This document shows, piece by piece, positions 7,868-16,231 of a stretch of DNA of 36,364 nt. How positions within the stretch are numbered: the first letter of the stretch is position 1; each line of letters opens with the position of its first letter. A program made the position numbers and the translations under genes. Location: assembly GCA_009923315.1 (NCBI GenBank), contig RFTU01000018.1, positions 1 through 36,364 of the forward strand, in the 5' to 3' direction. This DNA is from Betaproteobacteria bacterium (lineage in GTDB: Bacteria; Pseudomonadota; Gammaproteobacteria; Burkholderiales; Burkholderiaceae_C). The notes under the pieces are model-generated. The model saw only the letters and a program-made list of their open reading frames with translations. It did no database searches and had not been told where the DNA came from.

Positions 7868-8629
7868 ATGAGCATCAAAACCGGTTTGGCCCATGGCGTG
7901 GCCACCATCGAAATCGCGCGGCCTGAGAAGAAGAATGCGCTGACCATGGCCATGTACGACGACATGGCCGCCGCCCTGAAGGCGGCTGCGGAGAACCCCG
8001 CGGTGCGCGCGGCGCTGATCACGGGTCAGCCGGGCATCTTCACCTCGGGCAACGACCTCGAAGACTTCGTGCAGCGTCCACCACAGGGCATGGACTCGCC
8101 CGTGTTTCGATTCATGAAGGCCCTGCTGGATTGCGACAAGCCGGTGGTGGTGGCCGTGACCGGTGCGGCCATCGGCATCGGCACGACCATGTTGCTGCAC
8201 TGTGACCTCGTGTACGTGGCCGACAACGCCCGCCTGGCCATGCCCTTCGTCGGCCTGGGCCTGGTGCCCGAATACGCCTCCAGCCTGGTGGTGCCGGCAC
8301 TCATGGGGCGGCGCAAGGCTGCAGAAAAGCTGCTGTTGGGCGACCCCTTCACCGCCGAGGAAGCCGTGGAGTGCGGCATCGCCAATGCGGTGCTGCCCGC
8401 TGACGAAGTCCTCCCTCACGCCCGCCGCGTGGCCCAACGCTTCACGGCGCTGCCGCCTTCGGCGGTGAAGCAGGCCAAGCAACTCATGAAGCGATGGACG
8501 GACGAGCAGGTGATGAACGCCATCACCATCGAGGCCGAGGCATTCGGCAAGGCCCTGCGCAGCCCTGAGGCCCGAGAGGCGTTTCAGGCCTTCTTTGACA
8601 AGCGCAAGCCGGACTTCAGCGCGTTCTGA
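7868..8629 (+). CDS. Crotonase-fold enzyme, probably delta3-delta2-enoyl-CoA isomerase type
   Basis: A 253-residue crotonase-superfamily protein. The oxyanion-hole segments are present (IFTSGNDLEDF and the GAAIGIGTT region). However, the two glutamates that define true enoyl-CoA hydratases are replaced: Thr stands in the GTTM segment near residue 107 and Phe in MPFVGLGL. Instead E135 lies in LVPEYASS, where delta3-delta2-enoyl-CoA isomerases keep their single catalytic glutamate. The best reading is therefore an isomerase that moves double bonds so unsaturated fatty acids can enter beta-oxidation; that part is inference. ATG 7868 follows GAGGAGACC, and the gene is the last of the operon, 13 nt after the thiolase gene. 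Its stop faces the thioesterase gene stop 7 nt away. Confidence 0.88.
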   Translation: MSIKTGLAHGVATIEIARPEKKNALTMAMYDDMAAALKAAAENPAVRAALITGQPGIFTSGNDLEDFVQRPPQGMDSPVFRFMKALLDCDKPVVVAVTGAAIGIGTTMLLHCDLVYVADNARLAMPFVGLGLVPEYASSLVVPALMGRRKAAEKLLLGDPFTAEEAVECGIANAVLPADEVLPHARRVAQRFTALPPSAVKQAKQLMKRWTDEQVMNAITIEAEAFGKALRSPEAREAFQAFFDKRKPDFSAF

Positions 8630-8636
8630 ATGCCGC

Positions 8637-9068
8637 TCACGCCGGCGGCACCGGTCGAGGTTTTCCGTGTTCATCGGTGGCCACGTAGGTGAGCGTGGCC
8701 TCGGTGACCTTCAGCGCGTACTCTCCCCCGTCGCGCAGGCGTTGGGCAAAGACTTCCACGTTCACCGTGATGGAGGTCGTGCCCACGCGGGTGATCTCGG
8801 CATAGAAGCTCAGCAGATCGCCCACCTTCACCGGTTGCTTGAAGATGAATTGATTGACCGCCACCGTGGCCAGGCGGCCGCGGGCGCGGCGCACCGGCAG
8901 CACCGCGCCCGCCAGGTCGACCTGGGCCATGACCCAGCCGCCGAAGATGTCGCCATTGGCATTGCAGTCGGCCGGCATGGGGATGACGCGCAGCACCAGT
9001 TCCTTGTCGGTGGGCAGTTTGACGGCGTCGCCCGCTGGGCGTAGGTCGTTCGAGGCGGTGGGCTTCAT
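8637..9068 (-). CDS. Acyl-CoA thioesterase, hotdog fold (YciA-like)
   Basis: A small 143-residue single hotdog-domain protein. The family signature NANGDIFGGWVMAQVDLAG holds the conserved Asp of acyl-CoA hydrolases, followed by VAVNQFIFKQPVKVGDLL and a VTEATLTYVA strand. YciA-type enzymes hydrolyse short- to long-chain acyl-CoA to the free acid plus CoA and are cytosolic hexamers. The start at 9068 (MKPTASNDLRP) gives the family length. The longer open frame upstream would run into the divergent ABC gene's promoter region. It faces the beta-oxidation operon tail to tail, so it may act on the same acyl-CoA pool under separate control. A TATGCT hexamer lies 6 nt before the ATG. Confidence 0.9.
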   Translation of the reverse strand: MKPTASNDLRPAGDAVKLPTDKELVLRVIPMPADCNANGDIFGGWVMAQVDLAGAVLPVRRARGRLATVAVNQFIFKQPVKVGDLLSFYAEITRVGTTSITVNVEVFAQRLRDGGEYALKVTEATLTYVATDEHGKPRPVPPA

Positions 9069-9074
9069 GGCCCA

Positions 9075-9080
9075 AGCATA
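9075..9080 (-). promoter_or_regulatory. Candidate -10 element of the thioesterase gene
   Basis: TATGCT on the minus strand is followed by 6 nt and then the ATG, so transcription would begin at or next to the start codon. No -35 is recognisable in the GC-rich sequence upstream. Confidence 0.3.
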
Positions 9081-9118
9081 GCGCTGCCGTCGCCGCGCCG
9101 CCCCGCCAGCCCTGGGGC

Positions 9119-9124
9119 GAGAAT
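9119..9124 (+). promoter_or_regulatory. Candidate -10 element of the Atm1-type ABC gene
   Basis: GAGAAT is followed by exactly 6 nt and then the ATG at 9131. No Shine-Dalgarno lies between them, which would fit a leaderless or nearly leaderless transcript. No -35 is visible. Confidence 0.3.
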
Positions 9125-9130
9125 GTCCGC

Positions 9131-11008
9131 ATGCGCGGACTCGCCCACGGACATTCATCAGACGCGGCCCCGGCGGCCAACGCCCCCACACGACGCTCAG
9201 ACTGGGGCACCCTGCAGCGTCTGTTCCCCTACCTTTGGCGCTACCGTTGGCGCGTGGGGGCCGCCCTGGCCTTCATGGTGGCGGCCAAGTTGGCCAACGT
9301 GGGGGTGCCGGTGCTGCTGAAGCATCTGGTGGACAGCCTGTCGATCAAGCCGGGCGACCCGCAGGCGCTGCTGGTGGTTCCGCTGGGCTTGTTGCTGGCC
9401 TACGGCCTGTTGAGACTGTCGACCTCACTCTTCACCGAGCTGCGCGAGTTGATTTTTGCCAAGGCCACCGAGGGCACGGCGCGCAGCTTGAGCCTGCAGG
9501 TCTTCCAGCACCTGCATGGCATGAGCCTGCGTTTCCACCTGGAGCGTCAAACCGGCGGGATGACGCGCGACATCGAACGCGGCACACGAGCGGTGCACGC
9601 TTTGGTGTCCTATTCGCTCTACAGCATCCTGCCCACCCTCATCGAAGTGGCCTTGGTCCTCACGCTCTTGGCGGTGCAGTTCGATTCACTCTTTGCCTGG
9701 ATCACGATGGCCGCCCTGGTGGTGTACGTCGCCTTCACCTTCAAGATCACCGAGTGGCGCACCCAGTTCCGCCGCGAGATGAACGAGATGGACTCCAAGG
9801 CGCACACCAAGGCGATCGATTCCCTGTTGAACTACGAGACGGTCAAGTACTTCAACAACGAGCAGTGGGAGGCGCATCGCTACGACGAGAGCCTGGAGCG
9901 GCTGCGCAAGGCCGCGCTCAAGAGCCAGACCACCCTGAGCATCCTGAACACGGGGCAGCAGCTGATCATCGCAGCGGCGCTGGTGTTGATGCTGTGGCGG
10001 GCCACGCAGGGCGTGGTGGACGGGCGGCTGACGCTGGGCGATCTGGTGATGATCAATGCCTTCATGATTCAGCTGTACATCCCGCTGAACTTCCTGGGGG
10101 TGATCTACCGCGAGATCAAGCAAGCGTTGACCGATCTGGACAAGATGTTCGGGCTGCTGGAGCGTGAACGCGAAGTGGCCGATGCCCCTGGCGCGCCCGA
10201 TCTCCAGGTCACCAGGGGGGAGGTCCGCTTCGAGGGCGTCAGCTTCGGCTACGACCTGGTCCCGGCTGTGGCAGTGGCCGCGGAGCCGAGCAGCCCGGGC
10301 GCTCGCACCATCCTGCGGGAGGTGTCCTTCGAGATTCCACCGGGCAAGACGGTGGCCGTGGTGGGGTCCTCCGGTGCAGGCAAGAGCACGTTGGCTCGCT
10401 TGCTGTTTCGCTTCTACGATGTGAAGAACGGCGCCGGGCGCATCACCATCGACGGACAGGACATCCGGGGCGTCACCCAGTCCTCACTGCGCCGCTCCAT
10501 CGGCATCGTGCCGCAGGACACCGTGCTGTTCAACGACACGGTGGAGTACAACATCGCCTACGGTCGGCCCGGCGCCACGCGGCAGGAGGTGGAGGCCGCC
10601 GCGCGTGCCGCTCGCATCCACGACTTCATCGTGTCCACCCCCAAGGGTTACGACACCCTGGTGGGCGAGCGGGGGCTGAAGCTGTCTGGCGGAGAAAAGC
10701 AGCGCGTGGCCATTGCGCGTACCCTGCTCAAGGACCCCCCGATCCTGATCTTTGATGAGGCCACCTCGGCCCTGGATTCGGCCAATGAGCGCGCCATCCA
10801 AGCGGAACTGCGCCGTGCCGCTCAGGGCAAGACCACCCTCGTGATCGCCCACCGGCTGTCGACCGTGGTGGATGCGCACGAAATACTGGTGATGGAAGGC
10901 GGCCGCATCATCGAGCGCGGGAACCACGACGCCTTGCTGGCCCTGGGGGGTCGTTATGCTTCGATGTGGGCCTTGCAGCGCAGTGGGAATGGAAACCAAG
11001 TGGCTTGA
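9131..11008 (+). CDS. Atm1/HMT1-type ABC exporter (fused permease and ATPase)
   Basis: A half-transporter of 625 residues. The N-terminal six-helix membrane domain occupies roughly residues 35-340. The ATPase domain follows, with Walker A GSSGAGKST (residues 412-420), the signature LSGGEKQR and Walker B ILIFDEATSALD. The membrane-domain sequence NYETVKYFNNE is characteristic of the Atm1/ABCB7/HMT1 group, which exports glutathione-linked sulfur or metal species and serves in Fe-S or heavy-metal handling. It would work as a homodimer in the inner membrane. A hydrophilic tail of about 30 residues precedes the first helix. Its 3' end overlaps the following LysR gene by 20 nt, so the two are probably co-transcribed. 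The substrate is inferred from the family. Confidence 0.92.
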   Translation: MRGLAHGHSSDAAPAANAPTRRSDWGTLQRLFPYLWRYRWRVGAALAFMVAAKLANVGVPVLLKHLVDSLSIKPGDPQALLVVPLGLLLAYGLLRLSTSLFTELRELIFAKATEGTARSLSLQVFQHLHGMSLRFHLERQTGGMTRDIERGTRAVHALVSYSLYSILPTLIEVALVLTLLAVQFDSLFAWITMAALVVYVAFTFKITEWRTQFRREMNEMDSKAHTKAIDSLLNYETVKYFNNEQWEAHRYDESLERLRKAALKSQTTLSILNTGQQLIIAAALVLMLWRATQGVVDGRLTLGDLVMINAFMIQLYIPLNFLGVIYREIKQALTDLDKMFGLLEREREVADAPGAPDLQVTRGEVRFEGVSFGYDLVPAVAVAAEPSSPGARTILREVSFEIPPGKTVAVVGSSGAGKSTLARLLFRFYDVKNGAGRITIDGQDIRGVTQSSLRRSIGIVPQDTVLFNDTVEYNIAYGRPGATRQEVEAAARAARIHDFIVSTPKGYDTLVGERGLKLSGGEKQRVAIARTLLKDPPILIFDEATSALDSANERAIQAELRRAAQGKTTLVIAHRLSTVVDAHEILVMEGGRIIERGNHDALLALGGRYASMWALQRSGNGNQVA

Positions 11009-11918
11009 AGACTTCGTGAGCCTGGCCGAGACGCGCAGCTTCTCGCGCTCGGCCCAGCTGCGCCATGTGACGCAGCCGGCGTTTTCTCGGCGAATCCAGG
11101 CGCTGGAGGCCTGGGCGGGCGTCGACCTGGTCGACCGCTCGTCCTACCCCACCCGGCTGACCCCGGCCGGTGAGTTGCTGCATTCGCAGGCCCTGGAAAT
11201 TCTCGGGGCGCTGCAAAGCGCGCGACACCTGGTTCGCACCCACCAAGGGGACCTGGCCGACGTGATCGAGTTTGCGGTGCCGCACACCCTGGCCTTCACC
11301 TTCTTCCCGCATTGGCTGATGGATCTGCAGGCCCATTTCGGCCCCCTCAAGAGCCGCCTGACCGCCCTGAATGTGCACGATGCGGCCATGCGCCTGAGCG
11401 AGGGTGGCTGCGACTTGCTGATCGCCTACCACCACCCCTCCCAGCCGCTGCAGCTCAACCCCGAGCGCTATGACATGCTGGTGCTGGGACGGGAGACCCT
11501 GGCGCCCTTCAGTTGTGCCGACGCCCGTGGCCGGGCGGTGTACACGCTGCCCGGCGACAAGGGCCGACACATCCCCTTCCTCAACTACGCCCCGGGCGCC
11601 TACCTGGCGCGGCTGGTGGACCTGATCCTCAAGGAGTCGCCCCAGGCGGCCGAGCTGCATCCGGTCTATGAGACCGACATGGCCGAAGGCTTGAAGGCCA
11701 TGGCCATCGAAGGCCATGGGCTGACCTTTCTGCCCCTGGGCTCGGTTCAGAAGGAGTTGCGCGCCGGGCGCCTGGTCGAAGCCGCGCCGGGTGAGAGTTT
11801 TCGCCTGACCATGGAAGTCCGCGTCTACCGTGAGCGCCCCGGGGCTGCCGGCGTCCGGCCGCCCAAGGTGTCCGCTCAGGGTCTGTGGGCATATCTAGAA
11901 GGGCCGCGTCGTCCCTAG
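10989..11918 (+). CDS. LysR-family transcriptional regulator
   Basis: A 309-residue LysR regulator. The winged helix-turn-helix covers residues 1-60 (WLEDFVSLAETRSFSRSAQL, then VTQPAFSRRIQALEAW). The effector-binding domain follows from about residue 90. The start at 10989 (METKWLEDF) is standard for the family and lies inside the end of the ABC exporter gene in another frame. It precedes the glt operon by 55 nt on the same strand. LysR regulators are more often divergent from their targets, so its target could be the exporter, gltIJKL or something elsewhere. The effector cannot be read from the sequence. Confidence 0.9.
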   Translation: METKWLEDFVSLAETRSFSRSAQLRHVTQPAFSRRIQALEAWAGVDLVDRSSYPTRLTPAGELLHSQALEILGALQSARHLVRTHQGDLADVIEFAVPHTLAFTFFPHWLMDLQAHFGPLKSRLTALNVHDAAMRLSEGGCDLLIAYHHPSQPLQLNPERYDMLVLGRETLAPFSCADARGRAVYTLPGDKGRHIPFLNYAPGAYLARLVDLILKESPQAAELHPVYETDMAEGLKAMAIEGHGLTFLPLGSVQKELRAGRLVEAAPGESFRLTMEVRVYRERPGAAGVRPPKVSAQGLWAYLEGPRRP

Positions 11919-11973
11919 AATGCGGCGCTTGTCGTTTTTCTTGGCATTCCTCCCACCCTTCACAGGAGCATTC

Positions 11974-12867
11974 ATGAAGAAGTCCCTCATCCTGGTGGCC
12001 GCCGTGGCGGCCGCAACCGGCCTGGCCCAGGCCGACACCCTCAAGAAGATCAAGGATTCCGGCTCCGTCACCATGGGCGTGCGCGAGTCTTCAGGCGCCC
12101 TGAGCTTCACCCTGGGCGACGGCAAGTTTGCCGGCTTCCATGTCGAGGTCTGCCAGCGCGTGCTGGGTGACATCCAGAAGTCGCTGGCCCTGCCCAAGCT
12201 CGAGGTCAAGTACCAGGTGGTGACGTCCCAGAACCGCCAGCCCCTGGTGCAAAACGGCACCGTGGACATCGAGTGCGGCTCGACCACCAACAACGCCAAC
12301 CGCCAGAAGGATGTGGCCTTTGCGGTCACCACCTTTGTGGAAGAGGTGCGCATGGCGGTGAAGGCCAACTCCGGCATCACCAACATCAATCAGCTCAACG
12401 GCAAGAAGGTGGCCACCACCACCGGCACCACCTCGGTGCAGCATCTTCGCCGTCATGAGCGCGCCACCGGCGTGAACTTCGATGAGGTCTTCGGCAAGGA
12501 CCACGCCGACAGCTTCCTGCTGTTGGAAAGCGGCCGTGCCGACGCGTTTGTGATGGACGGCCAGATCCTGGCAGGCAATATCGCCAAGGCCAAGAGCCCG
12601 GCCGACTTCCGGATCGCCGGCGAGGTGCTCAATGTGGAGCCCATCGCCATCATGTTCCGCAAGGACGACCCGGCCTTCAAGAAGGCGGTGGATGACAGCA
12701 TCATCGCCATGATCAGGAGTGGCGACTTGGCCAAGCTGTATGACAAGTGGTTCATGCAGCCCATCCCCCCGGCCAACACGGCGCTGCGTTTGCCCGCATC
12801 GGATGCCACCAAGGCAGCCTGGGCCGAGCCCAACGACCGCCCGATGGAGGCCTACGCCAAGAAGTAA
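11974..12867 (+). CDS. gltI: Glutamate/aspartate ABC transporter, periplasmic binding protein
   Basis: A 297-residue solute-binding protein of the amino-acid family. A signal peptide with cleavage after AQA (residue 20) is followed by TLKKIKDSGSVTMGVRESSG and a fold of two alpha/beta lobes. Segments such as VDIECGSTTNN, TTGTTSVQHLRR and VEPIAIMFRKDDPAFK closely resemble E. coli GltI, the glutamate/aspartate receptor of GltIJKL. A strong AGGAG sits 6 nt before ATG 11974; an earlier in-frame ATG at 11920 would destroy the signal peptide. Its neighbours encode the two permeases and the ATPase. A terminator hairpin right after the gene would let the receptor be made in excess of the membrane parts. 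Confidence 0.94.
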   Translation: MKKSLILVAAVAAATGLAQADTLKKIKDSGSVTMGVRESSGALSFTLGDGKFAGFHVEVCQRVLGDIQKSLALPKLEVKYQVVTSQNRQPLVQNGTVDIECGSTTNNANRQKDVAFAVTTFVEEVRMAVKANSGITNINQLNGKKVATTTGTTSVQHLRRHERATGVNFDEVFGKDHADSFLLLESGRADAFVMDGQILAGNIAKAKSPADFRIAGEVLNVEPIAIMFRKDDPAFKKAVDDSIIAMIRSGDLAKLYDKWFMQPIPPANTALRLPASDATKAAWAEPNDRPMEAYAKK

Positions 12868-12907
12868 GGCCGTGCGGCCGGTCTTCGACCGGCTGCAAAT
12901 TGGGCCC

Positions 12908-12934
12908 AAGCCCGGCTTCTGGCCGGGCTTTTTT
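12908..12934 (+). terminator. Intrinsic terminator between gltI and gltJ
   Basis: A perfect 9-bp stem (aagcccggc / gccgggctt) with a 5-nt loop is followed by a T run (12929-12934). A second hairpin without T run (7-bp stem, 3-nt loop, 12877-12893) lies just upstream. The position inside an operon suggests partial termination that lowers gltJKL expression relative to gltI. Confidence 0.8.
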
Positions 12935-13013
12935 CTGCGCGCGGCGTTGTGGACAACCCCAGGGGGACTGGGCTGTGCGGCCGCTATAGTGCAGCGCAAA
13001 CACGGGAGCGTGC

Positions 13014-13757
13014 GTGGCCACTTGGGATTGGCAGGTCTTCTGTCGCGACACCGTCACTGGCGAGGAGCAACGCGGCTGCTTCGGGCAGGGTGGCGAGATC
13101 ACCTACCTCGACTGGATGCTGTCGGCTTGGGGCTGGACGCTCTCGGTGGCCGCCTTGGCGCTGGTCGTGGCCTTGGTGATGGGCTCGCTCATGGGTATCG
13201 CGCGCACCACGCCTTCACGGCCCTGGGTGTTCGTCGGCAACGCCTGGACCGAACTGTTCCGCAACATTCCCTTGCTGGTGCAGATCTTCCTTTGGTACCA
13301 CGTGATCCCGTCGCTGATCACCCCGCTGCGAGACGTGCCCAGCTTTGTGCTGGTGGTGCTGGCCCTGGGCTTTTTCACCAGCGCCCGCATCTCTGAACAG
13401 GTCAAGGCCGGTATCCAGAGCATCCCGCGCGGCCAGCGCTATGCAGGCTTGGCGGTGGGGCTGACCTTGGCGCAGACCTATCGCTATGTGCTGCTGCCGG
13501 TGGCCTTTCGGATCGTGATTCCGCCGCTGACCAGTGAGTCGATGAACATCGTGAAGAACTCGTCGGTGGCCTTTGCCGTGTCCATTGCCGAGCTGACCCT
13601 GTTCGCTCTGCAGGCCCAAGAGGAAACCTCACGTGGGATCGAGATCTACCTGGCGGTGACGGGGGCTTACTTCGTCTCGGCCTTCGCTGTCAACCGGGTG
13701 GCGCTGTTCATCGAGCAGCGGGTGCAGATCCCCGGCACACTGGGGGCGGCGCGGTGA
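13014..13757 (+). CDS. gltJ: Glutamate/aspartate ABC transporter permease GltJ
   Basis: A 247-residue inner-membrane permease of the His/Glu/Gln family. After a polar N-terminal stretch (FCRDTVTGEEQRGCFG) it has about five membrane helices. The EAA-type loop that docks on the ATPase is visible as EQVKAGIQSIPRGQRYAGLA. WTELFRNIPLLVQIFLWYHV is typical of GltJ. Start is GTG 13014 with GGGAG 5 nt upstream. A TATAGT hexamer at 12985-12990 could give gltJKL a secondary promoter, but no -35 is clear. Its stop overlaps the GTG of gltK by 4 nt. GltJ and GltK form the heterodimeric channel. Confidence 0.93.
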   Translation: MATWDWQVFCRDTVTGEEQRGCFGQGGEITYLDWMLSAWGWTLSVAALALVVALVMGSLMGIARTTPSRPWVFVGNAWTELFRNIPLLVQIFLWYHVIPSLITPLRDVPSFVLVVLALGFFTSARISEQVKAGIQSIPRGQRYAGLAVGLTLAQTYRYVLLPVAFRIVIPPLTSESMNIVKNSSVAFAVSIAELTLFALQAQEETSRGIEIYLAVTGAYFVSAFAVNRVALFIEQRVQIPGTLGAAR

Positions 13758-14419
13758 CCCTGGACTTCTCCTTCCTCACCTGGGGACTGCTGTCCAGCTA
13801 TGTCCTCAAGGGCTTGATCTTTTCGATCCAGCTCACCCTGGTGGCCATGATCGGCGGCATCGCCTTGGGTACGGTGATCGCCCTCATGCGCCTGTCCGGC
13901 AAGCCCTGGCTGGCCGTTCCGGCGGCAGCCTATGTGAACACCTTGCGGTCCATCCCGCTGGTGATGGTCATCCTGTGGTTCTTCCTGCTGATCCCCTTGG
14001 TCACCGGCAAGCCGCTGGGGGCTGAGTGGTCCGCCGTGATCACCTTCACCGTTTTCGAGGCGGCCTATTACTCCGAGATCATGCGGGCGGGCATCCAGAG
14101 CGTACCCAAGGGGCAGGTGCATGCCGGCTATGCCGTGGGGATGAACTACGGCCAAACCATGCAGCTCATCGTGCTGCCTCAGGCCTTCCGCAACATGCTG
14201 CCGGTGTTGTTGACGCAAACCATCATCCTGTTCCAGGACACGTCCTTGGTCTATGCCATCGGGGCCTACGACTTGCTCAAGGGTTTTGAGGTGGCCGGCA
14301 AGAATTTCAATCGACCGGTGGAAACCTATCTGGTGGCCACCTTGGTGTACTTCGCGATCTGCTTCTCACTGTCCATGCTGGTCAAGAAACTTCAGAGTCG
14401 CATCCAAATCATTCGGTGA
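13754..14419 (+). CDS. gltK: Glutamate/aspartate ABC transporter permease GltK
   Basis: A 221-residue second permease subunit with membrane helices across the whole length. Its docking loop reads [20 protein letters not shown], and the conserved [17 protein letters not shown] segment is present. Length and sequence match E. coli GltK. It starts at GTG 13754, sharing GTGA with the gltJ stop, which implies translational coupling and near-equal synthesis of the two subunits. It ends in a further GTGA at the start of gltL. Confidence 0.93.
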   Translation: MTLDFSFLTWGLLSSYVLKGLIFSIQLTLVAMIGGIALGTVIALMRLSGKPWLAVPAAAYVNTLRSIPLVMVILWFFLLIPLVTGKPLGAEWSAVITFTVFEAAYYSEIMRAGIQSVPKGQVHAGYAVGMNYGQTMQLIVLPQAFRNMLPVLLTQTIILFQDTSLVYAIGAYDLLKGFEVAGKNFNRPVETYLVATLVYFAICFSLSMLVKKLQSRIQIIR

Positions 14420-14424
14420 GCACC

Positions 14425-15159
14425 ATGATCGACATCCGTCATGTCAACAAGTGGTACGGCAGCTTTCAGGTGCTGACCGACTGCACCACCTCCATCGCCA
14501 AAGGCGAGGTGGTGGTGGTGTGCGGGCCGTCCGGCTCGGGCAAGAGCACCCTGATCAAGACCGTCAATGCGCTGGAGCCCATCCAGCAAGGCGACATCGT
14601 CGTCGATGGTGTGAGCATCACCGCCCCGGGCACCAACTTGCCTCAGTTGCGAAGTCGGGTGGGCATGGTGTTCCAGCACTTTGAGCTGTTTCCGCACCTG
14701 TCGGTGACGGAAAACCTCACCCTGGCGCAGATCAAGGTGCTGGGCCGCAGCCAGGACGACGCCCTGGCCCGTGGGCTGAAGATGCTCGACCGGGTCGGCC
14801 TCATGGCGCACAAGGACAAGTTCCCGGGGCAGCTCTCTGGCGGGCAGCAGCAGCGGGTGGCCATTGCGCGGGCGCTGTCGATGGACCCGATCGTGATGCT
14901 GTTCGACGAGCCGACCTCGGCACTGGACCCGGAGATGGTGGGCGAGGTGCTGGATGTGATGGTGAGCTTGGCCCAGGAGGGCATGACCATGATGGTGGTC
15001 ACGCACGAGATGGGCTTTGCGCGCAAGGTCAGCCACCGGGTGATCTTCATGGATGCCGGCCGCATCGTGGAAGACTGCAGCAAAGACGAATTCTTCGGGC
15101 AACCCGAAGCGCGCAGCGAACGAGCCCGGGACTTCCTGTCCAAGATCCTGCAGCACTGA
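14425..15159 (+). CDS. gltL: Glutamate/aspartate ABC transporter ATPase GltL
   Basis: A 244-residue polar amino-acid ABC ATPase: Walker [11 protein letters not shown]-loop [11 protein letters not shown], signature [15 protein letters not shown], Walker [15 protein letters not shown] and switch His in VVTHEMGFA. It is closely similar to E. coli GltL over its full length. ATG 14425 was chosen because [14 protein letters not shown] aligns with the E. coli start and GGTGAG precedes it. GTG 14416, which shares GTGA with the gltK stop, is a possible alternative adding three residues. It powers glutamate/aspartate uptake with GltIJK. Confidence 0.94.
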   Translation: MIDIRHVNKWYGSFQVLTDCTTSIAKGEVVVVCGPSGSGKSTLIKTVNALEPIQQGDIVVDGVSITAPGTNLPQLRSRVGMVFQHFELFPHLSVTENLTLAQIKVLGRSQDDALARGLKMLDRVGLMAHKDKFPGQLSGGQQQRVAIARALSMDPIVMLFDEPTSALDPEMVGEVLDVMVSLAQEGMTMMVVTHEMGFARKVSHRVIFMDAGRIVEDCSKDEFFGQPEARSERARDFLSKILQH

Positions 15160-15166
15160 GCCGGGC

Positions 15167-15172
15167 GACAAT
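15167..15172 (+). promoter_or_regulatory. Candidate -10 element of pyrC
   Basis: GACAAT is followed by 6 nt and then the pyrC ATG (15179). There is no Shine-Dalgarno. A leaderless pyrC transcript is one reading. The other is read-through from gltL, whose stop is 20 nt upstream. Confidence 0.3.
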
Positions 15173-15178
15173 GGCGGC

Positions 15179-16210
15179 ATGAGCGAACTCGTCATCACCC
15201 GCCCCGACGACTGGCACCTGCACCTGCGCGATGGCGCCGCCATGGCCGATGTGGTGCCCCACACCGCGCGGCAATTCGCCCGGGCCATCGTCATGCCCAA
15301 CCTGAGGCCACCGGTGACCACCGCCGCGCAGGCCGTGGCCTACCGCCAACGCATCGAAGCTGCGGTGCCCGAGGGTCTGACCTTCACGCCCCTGATGACG
15401 CTGTACCTAACGGACAACTTGGCGCCTGACGAGATCAAGCGGGCCAAGGAGGCGGGCGTGGTGGCCCTGAAGCTCTATCCGGCCGGCGCCACCACGAACA
15501 GCGACGCGGGAGTGACCGACATCCGCAAGACCTACAAGACCCTGGAAGCGATGCAGGCACAGGGCCTGCTGCTTCTGGTGCACGGTGAGGTGACCGATGC
15601 CGAAATCGACCTCTTCGATCGTGAAGCGGTGTTCATCGACCGGGTACTGCAGCCCTTGCGACGCGACTTTCCGGAGCTCAAGATCGTCTTCGAGCACATC
15701 ACCACCAAGGAAGCCGCAGCGTATGTGGCGCAGGGTGATGCGCGGCTGGGGGCCACCATCACCGCGCACCACCTGCTCTACAACCGCAACGCCATTTTTC
15801 AGGGCGGCATTCGGCCACATTACTACTGCCTGCCGGTGTTGAAGCGCGAGGAACACCGCCGCGCTCTGGTGGCCGCGGCCACCGGCGGCCACCCCCGGTT
15901 TTTCCTGGGCACCGATAGCGCGCCCCATCCTTCGCAACTGAAGGAGCACGCCAGCGGCTGCGCCGGCTGCTACACGGCGTTGTCGGCGCTGGAGCTGTAT
16001 GCAGAGGCCTTTGAGGCTGTGGGCGCCTTGGACCAGCTGGAGGCATTTGCGAGCTTTCATGGCCCGGACTTTTACGGCCTGCCGCGCAATACCGGCACGG
16101 TCACGTTGCGGCGCGAAGAATGGACGCTGCCGCAGACCTTGCCATTCGGTGGCGCGCCGCTCAAGCCCTTGCGCGCCGGTGAAACGCTGGCCTGGCGCCA
16201 GGTGGATTGA
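15179..16210 (+). CDS. pyrC: Dihydroorotase
   Basis: A 343-residue class II dihydroorotase, close to the 348 of E. coli PyrC. It interconverts carbamoyl-aspartate and dihydroorotate, the third step of pyrimidine synthesis. The zinc-binding HxH is H13/H15 in [10 protein letters not shown]. The lysine that becomes carboxylated is K98 in [15 protein letters not shown]. Further metal ligands are in LLVHGEV and FEHITTKEA, and the catalytic Asp is in FLGTDSAPH. The start at 15179 ([13 protein letters not shown]) is fixed by the family; earlier in-frame codons overlap gltL. A 3-codon ATG..TGA (15171-15182) overlaps the start by ATGA and may be chance. There is no link in function to the glt genes. 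Confidence 0.95.
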   Translation: MSELVITRPDDWHLHLRDGAAMADVVPHTARQFARAIVMPNLRPPVTTAAQAVAYRQRIEAAVPEGLTFTPLMTLYLTDNLAPDEIKRAKEAGVVALKLYPAGATTNSDAGVTDIRKTYKTLEAMQAQGLLLLVHGEVTDAEIDLFDREAVFIDRVLQPLRRDFPELKIVFEHITTKEAAAYVAQGDARLGATITAHHLLYNRNAIFQGGIRPHYYCLPVLKREEHRRALVAAATGGHPRFFLGTDSAPHPSQLKEHASGCAGCYTALSALELYAEAFEAVGALDQLEAFASFHGPDFYGLPRNTGTVTLRREEWTLPQTLPFGGAPLKPLRAGETLAWRQVD

Positions 16211-16225
16211 GCGCGCTGGGCGCGC
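16211..16225. terminator. Possible bidirectional hairpin between convergent genes
   Basis: A gcgcgc-TGG-gcgcgc hairpin fills the 21-nt gap between the stops of pyrC and the radical-SAM gene. It has no T run on either side, so termination is uncertain. Confidence 0.3.
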
Positions 16226-16231
16226 GCGGGC

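Noticed and set aside
15171-15182. Three-codon leader ORF (ATG GCG GCA TGA) overlapping the pyrC start
   Set aside because: Too short to judge and without its own ribosome site; the ATGA overlap is easily produced by chance. It is mentioned only as an alternative to a leaderless start.
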